A program made the position numbers and the translations under genes. From positions 31,002,951-31,066,950 of the forward strand of contig OX388311.1 in NCBI GenBank assembly GCA_947579605.1: DNA of 64,000 nt. The letters are read 5' to 3'. This DNA comes from Athripsodes cinereus. Its lineage: Eukaryota > Arthropoda > Insecta > Trichoptera > Leptoceridae. Below, in pieces: positions 12,701 to 23,300 of this stretch. Position 1 is the first letter of the stretch; each line of letters opens with the position of its first letter. The notes beneath the pieces are model-generated. The model had not been told where the DNA came from. It did no database searches and saw only the letters and a program-made list of their open reading frames with translations.

Positions 12701-15700
12701 TGCACTCACAAGGAAGTTCACATATGTATGTGTATCATATACAACATAACTACCTGGTTAATATCTTTTCAAATAGATTGACTATCGATGAGTGTGATCA
12801 ATTGGAATGATAAATCTAGAGTGGTTTAAAATATGATTTACATCTACACTTCTAGTAAGTAAAATCCAGTCCCCGACATCATATTATAAACAGACATTCA
12901 GATAAATATACTTACTTGAATTCTACAGACTGCAGAGTCTCTACAAAGGGGAATGGTCTCAGCATGAGTTGAAACAGTGATCCCGCCAAGGGTACAGGTG
13001 GATTAGGGGAGGGGCCATAAAGAGATGGCGTCCTGGATTCCAAAAGGGATCTGATCTCTTTGTAATAGCCTGAAAATTATTTCACAATCATATTTATTGA
13101 CAAAGATACCTATTACAATTTATATGACACAGTGTCATCAGATTTGTATATATATCTATATCAGCACAGCATATCCTGCAAGTAAAGCACCCAGTAGACT
13201 AACTACATGTAATAAATATAGAGGTCGTCCTTTTTGTGCCATAAAATAATAAGACATTCGAGAGAAATTTGAATATATTTTTCTATGTTTTGTTGAAATG
13301 AAATATTTTCAATATTATTAATATTAGTAGCATTTACAATGGGGTAATTTTGCGATATGATTAATAGAAACGAGTTTTATACAATGTTTTTAAATTTGTT
13401 TTCAAAGTGCTCGTCAATGACACTAACGTGTCGAAACTGGTCGCAAAATTATAATTATCAGTGATAATTTAAAAACAAAACAAGAAAACTCGTTTCTATT
13501 AATCATGAAATATTCTCATTTATTGTGACGAATATATTTTAAGACAGAGATAAAAAAATATGTACCTAGCTAGTAACTTGTTTTTTTTAATGGTAAGGCA
13601 TCGCAAAATGTCTGTCAAAATGACCCATTATCAGTTTGGTGACTACATAAAAAGACCTTTTCTTACCTCTTTTGATGAGATAAAATAATGTATCGGCTAT
13701 TGTAGTAACAGCGACATCTGGAGGCATCACTTTATTTACAGTGTCTATACATGTGAACACCTCTAGCATCCTTAGGGGTACAGCCAGAGAATCCCGGCCC
13801 TGGGAATATAAACAAAAAAATATAATAAAAATAATAGTGCAAATAAAAAGTGCAAACCGTTTTTATTTTCAAACGGGCGTTCCTTCTTGTCGAAGAAAAT
13901 TCAGGATGGGTGGCATATGGAATTGAAGATGTTAAATGTTTTATATACATTGTTTTATGAATATCTTCATTTAACGATTGTGAGGTTTGCGATCGAAAGT
14001 CGACAAATTCAAAAGTTGACATTAATAATCAAGGTTAGTTTCGAAATTGAAGAATCCATAGTTTTGTATACACTCACATCAGCCTTCTTAGAGTTTAACA
14101 ATTTTAAATGTAAAGCCAATAATCTTCTTATTTGAAAATAGCTTCCACCACTTTGCAACACTTTGGTCCATTGTTTCAGTAGTTGTTGTGATATTAATAT
14201 CTGCAAATAAACAAAATATAATTAATAAAAAAAAGGTTACAGAAGATTTTGCTACTCGTTAATTTTTTGAAAATGTAAAGCAAGTCACAGTTAATTGCAG
14301 TCACAAAAATGTTGGGAGATAAAATAAAAAAGATATTACTAAAAGTTCTTTTCAAAACTGTGATAGGTACTTCAGCCATTTGGAAATTGTTATGGACCCC
14401 TCCCGAAGAAAAAGTAACAGAATTTAATGGATTCTGCAGAAAATTGATTATTAAAGAGAAAATGTTTGTAAATGTTTTTTTTTTGTCTTCAATTGATACG
14501 CTTGTTTTTTACTATTGTAATTTGGTTTTTATGTTGTTTTTATACCTTTGGGTCAGTTGGAAGAGATTATGCCTTTGCGATAAACTTGCCCTCTGTATAT
14601 TGATTGTATTCAATTTGAATGTATATCTACCTTTTATGTAATTGTTTGTAATTAATGTACAGTAAAGAATTAATAATTAAATTAATTATTTATCAATCAC
14701 ACTCACCAGTCTGGAAGAGTCTTCCTGTTGATTATAAAAAAATAAAAGTGTCCGTATTAAAAAAATTAAATCATTTTCATTAATAGGAGTCACGTGATTC
14801 ACTCTATTGTCAAACTGCTGTCTCTCATTTGCCTTGCATCGCACCCTCGTAAGGAAACTTCTAACATAAGCCTGTATCTTTATTGTACTATTCAAACGTT
14901 TTCTATGCTCCTAAAAACAAAAAAAAGTAGGTATATTTTATTATTTTTATTTTATTTTCTCAATTCATGGCCAATTCTCAATTCTTTTACATGTAAATAT
15001 TAAACATAATTCTTATAATGTACACAAACAATATTACAATATGTGGACACACACACAACATAATAAATAGAAAATAAAACAAGAACCACAAATGAACAAT
15101 AATTAAAATATAGGTACATGGTTTAAACGATGCGAAATTTTGTAGATTTTATATGTCAACTTGATAATTACTATTAAATAGTCAGTATGAATTATTCTGA
15201 ACAAAACAAATGGGATGTCAAATAATACAAGTTATTTAAAATAGATGTCAAGAAGTCAAAAATTAAATGTAATTTTAGTAAAGCACCTGAGGCATGTCAG
15301 TCAATATATAGAAGTCAAGAAAAACGAGATATAAAATAATTTATAATAATATAATTTAAAGTGGTCGATTAATGGTAGTGGTACATTATTAGTGGTATAG
15401 AGGTAAATTATTGGTGGATCCACGAAATCAAGCATGTGTCAATTTGTTAAAAATGAGATATTGATACCAAATTATTTATCTCGTCGAGCGAAGTTATCTT
15501 GACGGATGAAAAACCTATACGCTGAGATATCCTCAGAAAAAGTTGCTGAGAGAAATTATATATTTTACGTGTTGCTTTTTCTTGGATAATTCGTGACAAC
15601 TCACATGTAGTTAAAAAATGATTTTCTGAAACTTTTCGAAACTTGTCGAGAAATTCACATCAGACACACAGAAAATGTCATCCAGCAAACAGTTTTTTTT

Positions 15701-16198
15701 AATCTCCTGTAAAATTTTGATTATTGGAAACAGGAGGTTTCATCCTGTATACTGTATGCAATACACATGAATCTATTGAAGATAAGTAAATATACAATCT
15801 TTGATGTATATTGATACTCCAAATATAAGTTTGAGCATAAAATTATGCAATAATATTTGGTTTTGTGAAATCTTTTTGCAAAACTAGTCACAAAGAATTT
15901 TCTAGAACATCTATTCTGGGAAACAAATAGGATCTTCATTGAATGAATAAGATCTTTGAACAGCATTAAATGTGTCAAAAATAATACTATCTGGCGTGAA
16001 AAATTTGTTGTCTTTTTTTGTCAAAAACATAACACGAGAATTTTCATAAATAAAAAGGATGCTTTGTCTTACTTCTCTTTTAATTCTTTCTTGTTGAGCT
16101 TGTCTTAATAACTCATCCCGCGTTAATGTTTGTCTAGCACTCGCTCCAGCCAAGTTTTGTTGAGGTCTTCTTCTGAAATCTCCTTCAAACGAATACAT
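752..16198 (-). CDS. UBE3C: UBE3C-type HECT E3 ubiquitin ligase (3' end outside window)
   Basis: HECT-class ligase that in the known family works with the proteasome and extends ubiquitin chains. Seventeen exons, each with AG/GT borders and consistent phase: 16198-16073, 14910-14707, 14200-14078, 13799-13667, 13069-12916, 12442-12228, 11704-11329, 10475-10180, 9037-8893, 8595-8505, 7366-7153, 5999-5885, 5202-5084, 4659-4415, 3941-3720, 3111-2856, 882-752; 1055 codons. The start reads MYSFEGDF, the family's N-terminus, followed by an IQ-like segment near residues 50-65. An acidic stretch lies in exon 7. The HECT domain begins near residue 731 (KLSP, DGGGVFREF, LYPNP, GRMLGKALYE, TNYGG, SCSRPPLLGFK). 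About 50-60 C-terminal residues, including the expected catalytic Cys (TCMN region), lie left of position 1. Introns are packed with LINE and SINE fragments. No frameshift is seen. Function is inferred by homology. Confidence 0.95.
1294..1390 (-). mobile_element. RTE-A LINE 3' tail fragment
   Basis: Reverse tail CTATACTATACC, then the terminal motif CCCAAGTGGGGTAGGC and part of the reverse-transcriptase C-terminus. Only about 100 bp remain. Confidence 0.7.
1391..1577 (+). mobile_element. CR1/Jockey-like LINE reverse-transcriptase C-terminus
   Basis: Plus-strand translation gives NRLPVDLPRENHP, FKSKLK and a stop at about 1577, the usual end of CR1/Jockey-type reverse transcriptases. It abuts the RTE-A tail. 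A related copy lies at 34860-34990. Confidence 0.6.
1818..2800 (-). mobile_element. RTE-A LINE, longest copy, 5'-truncated
   Basis: An open frame from 2794 to 1841 (317 codons) encodes the second half of an RTE-type reverse transcriptase: KQGCVMSPWLFN, catalytic YADDLVLMAE, then the C-terminal region with RRMSGCKK, RWFGHVERM and RKRGRPRTTWLDHVDQ. The 3' end is a TATAC microsatellite (1818-1840). It is the reference copy for the family here. It lies in the UBE3C intron, in the gene's own orientation, only about 50 bp from the donor at 2855. Lacking its 5' half it cannot be autonomous. Confidence 0.92.
3185..3245 (-). repeat. SINE-A 3' fragment
   Basis: GTAGCCAGCAGACTAGC and AATAAATATGCAAG match the SINE-A 3' region in reverse. 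Confidence 0.5.
3250..3400 (-). repeat. LINE-tail family (TTTGCGATAAACT type), reverse copy
   Basis: GGGCGAGTTTATTGCAG, then CTTCCAACTAACCCA, is the reverse of the tail seen at 14545, 32642 and 44632. Other reverse copies are at 40275 and 52490. No coding part remains. Confidence 0.5.
4130..4395 (+). mobile_element. RTE-A LINE fragment, degraded
   Basis: Follows the RTE-A C-terminal coding order (GATGGTTTAGACGTG, AGAAATAGGCATGTG, CTCTCTGCCTA) but frameshifted. It lies in the intron between two HECT-domain exons of UBE3C. Confidence 0.6.
5243..5550 (+). repeat. SINE-A copy, diverged, near full length
   Basis: Has the SINE-A order: CAAAGAATAAGTCTCCCAC, GAGTGTCCTGTAAAA, CATTTAATGTC, GCCATCCATTGTGAATG, GGAGAAGATGAC, then CTTGTGGGAAATGTCATGATG. 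Confidence 0.6.
5555..5745 (-). repeat. tRNA-derived SINE (SINE-B)
   Basis: On the minus strand a tRNA-like head has an A-box-like TAGCCTGGAGG and a B-box GGTTCGATCC, then a body ending in TTTGGGTTTATAA. The same tail occurs at 46190-46295, 57170-57330 and 61405-61495, always on the minus strand. It is not a functional tRNA: no cloverleaf closes. Confidence 0.7.
6190..6620. repeat. Dispersed repeat E, copy 1
   Basis: Shares blocks in opposite orientation with 46430-46945, including GTTTGACGTATTTTTGTA and CTTTCACTGCC. The palindrome GATGATCATC is at the left and a related GGATCATCCAGAGTG near the right end. No coding capacity; probably a non-autonomous DNA element. Confidence 0.5.
6632..6932 (+). 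mobile_element. RTE-A LINE fragment, degraded
   Basis: TTGCGATGGTTTGGACAT, then frameshifted C-terminal reverse-transcriptase sequence, CCTACCCTACTTGGGATAC and a short TATAG tail. Confidence 0.75.
7028..7135 (+). repeat. SINE-A 3' half
   Basis: ATTGGCACGGAGAAGAC, TTGCATGTTCATTACATGG and CTGGCTACCC match SINE-A. It ends close to the next UBE3C exon, 7153-7366. Confidence 0.55.
7660..8280 (+). mobile_element. Non-LTR retrotransposon reverse-transcriptase C-terminus (separate RTE-like family)
   Basis: An open frame 7648-8199 encodes the post-catalytic part of a reverse transcriptase: SRINQARIAF, FVWSILLYGCKTW, MWCYRRMLKIHW, then GRGRPRDAYIDQL. The 3' end is a TGAA microsatellite (8257-8275). 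Just 5' is a short tandem stretch of GGTTGATAAC-type units (7583-7660). The catalytic motif is missing. It lies in the UBE3C intron between exons 10 and 11. Confidence 0.8.
8700..8870 (+). repeat. tRNA-derived SINE (SINE-C)
   Basis: AAGATCTCAGGTTCGATTCC supplies a clear Pol III B-box, with a weaker A-box-like GGGGCTAGCATTC upstream. A related B-box copy lies at 50750. Confidence 0.6.
9706..9988. mobile_element. pogo/Tigger-like non-autonomous DNA element, left end degraded
   Basis: Several TCGGATTA or TAATCCGAC blocks occur in both orientations. The right end reads GGGGGTTAACTG followed by TA, as in pogo-type termini with TA target sites. The left end keeps only ACCGGTAATCCGAC. Confidence 0.45.
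10705..11258. mobile_element. 554-bp element with 37-bp perfect terminal inverted repeats
   Basis: Left arm 10705-10741 (ATATCGATGGTTTAAAGC to ACATGTCCAC) is the reverse complement of 11222-11258. The inside repeats ACATGTCC/GGACATGT-type blocks several times and has no ORF. It lies in UBE3C intron 7, between exons 11704-11329 and 10475-10180. Confidence 0.8.
11735..11830 (+). repeat. SINE-A 5' fragment
   Basis: GTGAAGTCCCTGGTAAAGAA, then TTTCTGTAAGTTTTTGTGTC, is the SINE-A 5' region. It stops about 30 bp before exon 11704-11329 as read in gene order. Confidence 0.55.
12607..12703. repeat. Short element with 13-bp inverted repeats
   Basis: GCATGACACAGAG at 12607-12619 is inverted at 12691-12703. 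No family recognised. Confidence 0.4.
13145..13265 (-). repeat. SINE-A copy, partial
   Basis: CAGCATATCCTGCAAGTA, CCCAGTAGACTAACTACATG and AATAAGACATTCGAG match reversed SINE-A. Confidence 0.5.
13356..13506. repeat. Inverted-repeat element, about 150 bp
   Basis: ATGATTAATAGAAACGAG at the left is inverted as CTCGTTTCTATTAATCAT at the right. TTTTGCGA and TCGCAAAA form a second inverted pair inside. No ORF. Confidence 0.55.
14545..14695 (+). repeat. LINE-tail family (TTTGCGATAAACT type)
   Basis: GTTGGAAGAGATTATGCC, TTTGCGATAAACTTGCC, then a tail of AATTAATAATTAA type. It ends almost at the donor of UBE3C exon 2 (14707). Confidence 0.55.
14911..16072. other. UBE3C intron 1
   Basis: AT-rich; I see no exon, tandem repeat or recognisable mobile element here. 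Confidence 0.5.
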
Positions 16199-17325
16199 CT
16201 TTACTTCCTAGTCGAGAAATATAATTATGAAAATGGATCAATTACAACACAAATATCCACAGGTTAATTTGGCAAAAATCTAAAACGTAGTTCCCTCTCC
16301 GCATAATCTATGTCTAAAAAACGTTCATTTAATTATTAATTTGTAATAAAAAATAGTTCCAAACACAGCCTTTTATCAAAACACTTCTCATAACTTTTTA
16401 CAAAATAAATTGTCTGTCATTCACAATCACAATGTACAAGAAACGTCATTCGGCTGTCGGGTAGCCATAGAAAAAAAATACTATTTTATGCCTAGAAAAT
16501 TATTTAAAACTCAGAAATAGCCAGGTAATCACTGACCATAAAATAATAATAATAAAGCAAATCACAATTTTTACCTACAAAATATAAATGCAACGCTTCA
16601 AAACTAAGAATCTTTAACTCATATTTTATTTATTTTCAATTTCTATTCCAAAATTTGTCATTAAAACTAGTCAGTGTTACCATAATATTTCTTTTTTCAC
16701 CCGCGAAATTTTAAATTCTAGTAGACAAGAGAATGCATATCAGTGTATGAATTAGTACATGTATACCTATTCAAAATAATGTGTGAGTATTTAGAGAGAT
16801 ATGATAAGCCATATCAGTCTGAATTCGATAAAACTTCTGTAAAAGGTAATCAAAATACAGATAACATAATAACATTACTTACAAACTTCTATTACATTCA
16901 TTCTTATACAAAGTAAAACATGACCAAATATGGTCATTCATTATTAAACTAGGCAACCAAATTCGTATTTATTTGGAGTGAACAATGAATTATTATAACT
17001 GTTATTTTCATAACAATAAACTTATATTATTTTTATTTGCAGGCAACGATTATTTATTTTAGTTTAGGTTTGAGTTACTTCTGCACAATGTATTATCTGG
17101 ATATGAAATTTATCATTTAGTACATTATCACTACAACAGCTGAACAAAGTTATATGAAACTTCTCTGAGTCATCAAGTTGTGTAGTTATTTCATTGCATT
17201 GTGTATTATAAAACATTATACAACCTCAACAGTAATGTTTTGTGGTTTGCAACTAAAACAATGTGTAGCGAGTGAAGTGACAGTATTTAAATTGACAAAA
17301 GTGATTTGATTTACAGTTTATCAAA
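16199..17325. promoter_or_regulatory. Divergent intergenic region of UBE3C and the LRR gene
   Basis: About 1.1 kb separates the two start codons, which face away from each other, so both 5' UTRs and promoters should lie here. The stretch is AT-rich and I see no coding exon, clear repeat or convincing core-promoter element. An AG about 10 bp before the LRR gene ATG could be a 5'-UTR splice acceptor. Confidence 0.6.
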
Positions 17326-20300
17326 ATGTATTTCAAGATGAATATTTTGTTTTATGTTTTTTCACTACTATTGTTTGAGACAGTGAAGCCTTTTGAGTCA
17401 TTATTGACATGCCCCATGGAATGTGTCTGTGATTTAGTTGATGAATATCGAAGAGTTTCCTGCGAATATAGAAATTTAGTTGATATTGTGAATGTGCCAT
17501 TACAAGTAAATATATTTAGTTTACATGGAAATGCAATACAATTTTTGGATAACTATTGTTTTGAAGTAAGTATAAAAAAAATATATAAATTGATCCAGTC
17601 CTTAGATTGGATTCTCTGACCTGATCGTAGAGTCTCAGACTATTGACTTATTATTATTATTATATTATGGGGTATGGTATGCACCGCGACCTATAAGATC
17701 TATTGTACTCCCCCTACTTAGCTTTCCCGGTGTTACCAGTCAAAGCGAACCCTCAAGTCCTAGACATTTTATGAAGTCCAGGATCTTGAGGGGGTCCAAG
17801 GTGTGGAGAGACTCCACTTCTACCCAGTGCCTGCCTAGGGTTTTGATTCTTGCGAATCCCACAGCATTGCAGTCCGCCAAGAGATGTTGAGGAGTCTCGG
17901 CCTCTTCTTCGCAAAATCTACAGGTGCCATCTTCTTCAAGTCCCAGTTTGCGTAGGTGTTCCCTGAGTCTGCAGTAACCCGTTAGGAAGCCTGTTATTGC
18001 CTTGAGACTTGTTTTACTTAGGTTAGTGCAAGTCTTGGCCCTTTTGGAGTTATATCCTCCGAGCAGTTCCTTGGCTTGCCTAAGCCTAGGGAGATTCTTC
18101 CATAGTTCGTTTCTTTCTTGTCTCCCTTTCTTTTTAATTTCCTCTTGGAAAAACGTATGTCCCAAACCACAGAATGGTTCTGGTCCATAGAGTTGCGTTG
18201 CCGCACCCTTTCTTGCCAGCTTATCAGCTCGTTCATTTCCCTCAACCCCGATGTGTCCGGGTACCCAGAGGAGGGTGACTTTATTCTTCTTGCCTAACTC
18301 GTTAAGTTTGAGGAGGCATGTCCAAACCATCTTGGAGTTGATGATGTTTGAACCCAATGCTTTAATAGCTGCTTGACTGTCAGATAGTATAGCTCAGACT
18401 ATTGACTTAGAAATCCTGATTTCATCTCACTGCTGATGTACTTCTCTTTCACAACACAATCATATTGCTAACTGGAAAGGTATTTTTCTTCCGGTTTAAA
18501 TCTCATTACCGACTAAATCATATTAATTTTTTTAAAACACCCTTTACTCTGCTTCCGAAGGAAGAGGCTTTCTCTATCTCTTTCCACACTGTCTGATCCA
18601 TTTTGTACAGTTTACATTTAATTGTCGTCAGGAATTAAATATTAGATAATTACGCCGTGGAGCACTTGGCAAAGAATTCGTCTCTCACTCTTGTCTGTAA
18701 GTTTTTGAGTGTCCCGTAAAAGGCAGGTGTTTGAAAAAATAAAGAAATTTTACATCTCAAATTCAGCGAAGAGGTTTGCCACCCATCCCGAATGTCTTAA
18801 TTTTTGTTGGCACAAAGTAGATGGGTTTCATGTTTATAACATGCAGCTGGTCTGCTGGCTACTCCACTTATGAGATATGCCGTAATGATGTAGTAGTAGT
18901 TATAAAAAACTGATTTGTCAAAGTCTTGGTATTTTATATCAGAATAGAACTCCCATTTGAGTTTCCAATAAAGAACAGTCTGTTATAAACGGGGTGAGTC
19001 TTACAAAGTAGCAAGCCCAATAACTTCTACGAAATGGCATTTGCCTGTACCTAATCATCGGTTATCTGGAAATGCCTGCCAGTGTGGAACCCCTAGGTTA
19101 TATAATAGGTTCCCCACAATATTTTGTTAATTGTTGTGTGTCATATAAGAATATTCATAAAACATTACTTTTAAGAGAATTAATTTCTTCAATTCAACAA
19201 TGATGTTTGTTACCCATCCAGAATATCTTATTTTTGTTGGCACAAAGTGGATAATCTGCATGTTTATTACATGTAGTTTGTATGTCCCGATCTAAACTGA
19301 CTTTATGATAAAACATACTTATCAAACAATGTATTAGTTTTACTGGAAGACATTACAAACATATTGTGACAATAAAGTGTTTATTATTATTATGTCCACT
19401 GGCTTTCCCACTAATGGGAAATGCTGTGACGGTATGGTATGAATAATGTTTTATATAAATACATATGTATTTTCAGTCATGCCAGAAAGATTTGTTTGTT
19501 AAATCAGTAATTTACAGAATATCATATTATTTCATTCCTGTTTTATCCATGTTTTTTTTTTCTTCCATCCAAAGACCTTGCCCACCTTGACTTCTAGATG
19601 TAGTCCATTGTGGGATTTAGTCCTTAGATGTCTTCCCACAGACCTAAAACCTGAGAGAAATTCAAAATTTTGTGTGGGTTAGTTCCTTTGATCTGTTCTT
19701 TATCAGGAAAGTGTGAGCCAATTACTTTGGCTCTTGTTTGCATTATAGGTTCACATTCTGTGAGTAGATGCAAAGGAGTTTCATGTTCATTCATGCAGAA
19801 TCTGCACAGATACATGTCTGTTAGTTTATCGAGTCTACAGTGTCCCGTTAGTACTCTGGTGAGAATTCTTAGGATCTCTTTATTAAGTTCGAGAAAGTCT
19901 CTACTTTTCTTTGATGAGAAACCTTTAATCAGGGTTTTCGCATGTTTCTGTCCTGGTATTGTTAACCAGTTATTAATAGCTTTTTCTTGCATTCTCCCAT
20001 AGAGTGCTGTTTTTAAAGTGCTATTTGTAATGGAGCAGAGGCTCTGGTCCATAGGTCAGCGTGTTAGCCCCCTTGTTGGCCATTTTATCAGCCTCTTCAT
20101 TACTCTCATAGTTAGAGTGTCCTGGCACCCATCTTAATACAATTTTATTGTTATTTTCTATTGATAATTTGTTCAATGCATTGATACAGTTTGCTAACTC
20201 AACGATATAATTCTTAACACACTCAGTGGTGGTCCTAATTTTTACAAGACTCCAGGGGTATCAAATTTTTTGAGGCCCCTGTCTGTAACTGATACAGAAA

Positions 20301-23300
20301 AGTATGTATCAGTTCTTTGACAGTTTCAAAGCAATGGTGAAGAGTTTATTCATTCAACCCATCAAATCCATTACCTTTTCTAAACATACTAGTCATCCGC
20401 TATGACCTCTATGTACAATAAAAGTTAAAACATTGGGCAGTGTATCTCAGTGCTGAACTAAAGATGAAAAATCTCTCATAAGAAATGTCTTTGTTATGTT
20501 ATTTTATTTTTTCAAAAAGACAATTCTAGTTTTGAAATAAGCCCAAATTCATTCGGACCTCCTCACAGAAAAAAAACTTGCTTGTATTGTAAAAGTGGAG
20601 TAAGTTGGCAGTGGGTAATGTTAAATAAACATACAGTCTCAGAGTAAGAAATAAAAAATGATACATTCTCTAAGTCTTGCTATTGAAGCAGGCCGGAACC
20701 TGTTTTTGTTTATTTCTTTATATTTTATGTAAATACTCTTGTGTGTGTATCATAATAATAAAAAATTATTGATAAACCATAGATATCTAATAATAAAAAT
20801 AATAATAGGTAGATACCTACCTAATTGATTATATTTATCAGATGGGTTAGGAATACTTTATAAAGATAAATATTTTTATCAGCAATAATAAATACTGTCT
20901 ACAGTCACGTGTAGTGTAACATGGGTGTATTCAAATCGGAGATTTTTATTTGCAACTACCTAGATGGAGCACCTATTGTATAGATTTTTATTAAAATGAA
21001 GTAAGGTCCCATTTGACAGAATGGTGGGTACAAAGAAGTGTTGTTGAATGCTGACAACGTTGACGAAAGTTAATCAATTCATCGATTGTCGATGCTCAGC
21101 ACATGCTGCAATATCCCAGGGCTCCCGATCCTTAGGGGCCCTTAAGGTTATACTCACAATATATTAGATAAAATATAATCTCAAATTTTCTCCCTCCCCA
21201 TTATAAAAAAAGTTGAAGCAAAATCAGACCATTCATAAGGACTACTTGCCCGTAAAATCTTTTATTCAAGGCCCCCTAGAAACATGTTACACCTGCACTA
21301 GCATATTATTTATTTATTTATTCTTAATTCACGCCTGGGCCTGTAACATGTTTGTATTATAAATAATTTTTATAACGTAGGTACACACAGTATGTGGACA
21401 AAATGTGGACACACACAACATAATAAATAGACAATAAAACAAGAAACCACAAGTGAAAAATAACAAAACATAACATTATCTTTGTTTATCATAATATAAT
21501 AGTTTCTAATTTCATAAATTATTTTTGTATTATATCATCGTTGCATATTCAAAACAGGTCATTTATTAATTTATTCATTACAAACAAATGCCAACAGCCC
21601 CAACTATTAATCTTAAAAATAAATATAAAAGCAAAAGACATAAGCAATGCTGTGCCCATTTACAGGCATAAAAGTGCGTTAAGTCATGTGAATTTTGCAA
21701 AATTATCACAAACTCGAAATTAATAATTAGTTGTAACAATATTGGCATTGTTTAAATAACATATTTAAATTTTATGGAAGGTGTAAAAGCGAAAGAAATA
21801 CGTAACAATAGACTTATTAGGCGTTCCGTTTTCTCTGCCTACCCCACTTGGGATACGGTGTGGTTATATAGATAGATAGAGACAGAGATATCTTATACAT
21901 CTTGTGAAGTCCCCGTTCAAGTTTTCGAGAGCTCTGTAAAAGGCGTAAGTGCTTCCTGAATGTCTTTATTTTTATTAGCACAGAAAGGACGACTTGCATA
22001 TTTATTACATGTAATTGATCCGCTGGCTCCCTCACTTGTGAGAGTTGCCATGATAAAATAGGTACACAACAAAATGATAATAAATTTTTGTTGTTTATTT
22101 TCAGAACAAGGAATACGGCCGCAATGGTTTCTACGAAAATCTTATTGAGCTAGATTTATCTGAAAACAGAATTTCTGACATGGCGATGTTTGCATTCAGA
22201 GGCCTGAAAAATTTGGAGAGGATAAATCTAAGCAGGAATCGTTTGGAGCAGATATACCAATATGTCTTTGTTTATAATGAAAAATTACAAGAAATTGATT
22301 TATCACACAATAACTTTCGGAGACTGAAAGATTCACCAATTTTCAAACATACAAAACTCAAGGTAAGGACAAAAATCAATTAACACAACATAACATAACA
22401 TAGCGTGCATCGACAATTTACACAGATCGAGCTAGTCTTGTATTATGGGTACTAACGCAACAATACACATATATATCCCTCAATGCTGAGGATCGCGACC
22501 ACCATGACCTCAACCAAGCGACAAGCTCTTCCACGGTGCCCTGTCCTCCACCTGCCTAAACGCCTCACACATAGTACCCCCTGCAGCATCTCTCACATGA
22601 TCTGACCATCTTGTTGGTATTCGGCCCCTGCTTCTTCTTCCTTCGACTCCACCAGACGAAATTAGTTTTTGCAGATTGTCTTGCTCACGTCTTACAATAT
22701 GTCCGAAAAAGCTTAATATACATCTCTGACATATTACAGACAGTCGAGCCTTTATCTGGAATCAAGATTGACACATTGGTTCTGCAGGCCGTCAAGATTG
22801 CCACATTCATTTTGAGGGCTGTCCATGGAATGTGTAGCAACCTTCTCCAACACCACATCTCGAAAGCATCTATATTTTCTAGTGCCTTTAAAAGGCACGT
22901 GTTTCTGTACAGGGTGGCTAAAAACGAACTCTCTTATAGTATTTGCTTTATATATGGTTTTTACATCATATCTCAAAAAGTATAAAAAATATAAAGATAT
23001 TATTATTGATTGTAATTCTCTTTATAAACACATAGTTTGCATATTTAATTTTAAACATTTCATTTTAGGATATTTAAAGGCATAAGTCCCGTATGTTAGA
23101 AACTTCTATGAAAGGTGACAGTTTGTGTATGAAAGAGAATGAAAGATACGATGATAGTGGTGTATAAGAGAGAGAGAAAAAGTGGTCTGAGAATGGCTGA
23201 GCGTAAGGAGTCTAGGGTCGTTACTTATGTGTAAATATGGTCAGTTGTGTGAGTGCGTGTGAGGTTTTGTTCAATAAGCAGAGTGGTCTGCAAATGTCGT

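Noticed and set aside
14309..14641. 110-codon hydrophobic plus-strand ORF
   Set aside because: It runs through a UBE3C intron into a LINE tail; no homology.
20223..21300. Possible 1.1-kb hAT-like element in LRR intron 1
   Set aside because: CAGTGGTGGTCC at the left and a GGGGGCC-type right end are suggestive, but the ends do not pair well and no 8-bp duplication fits.
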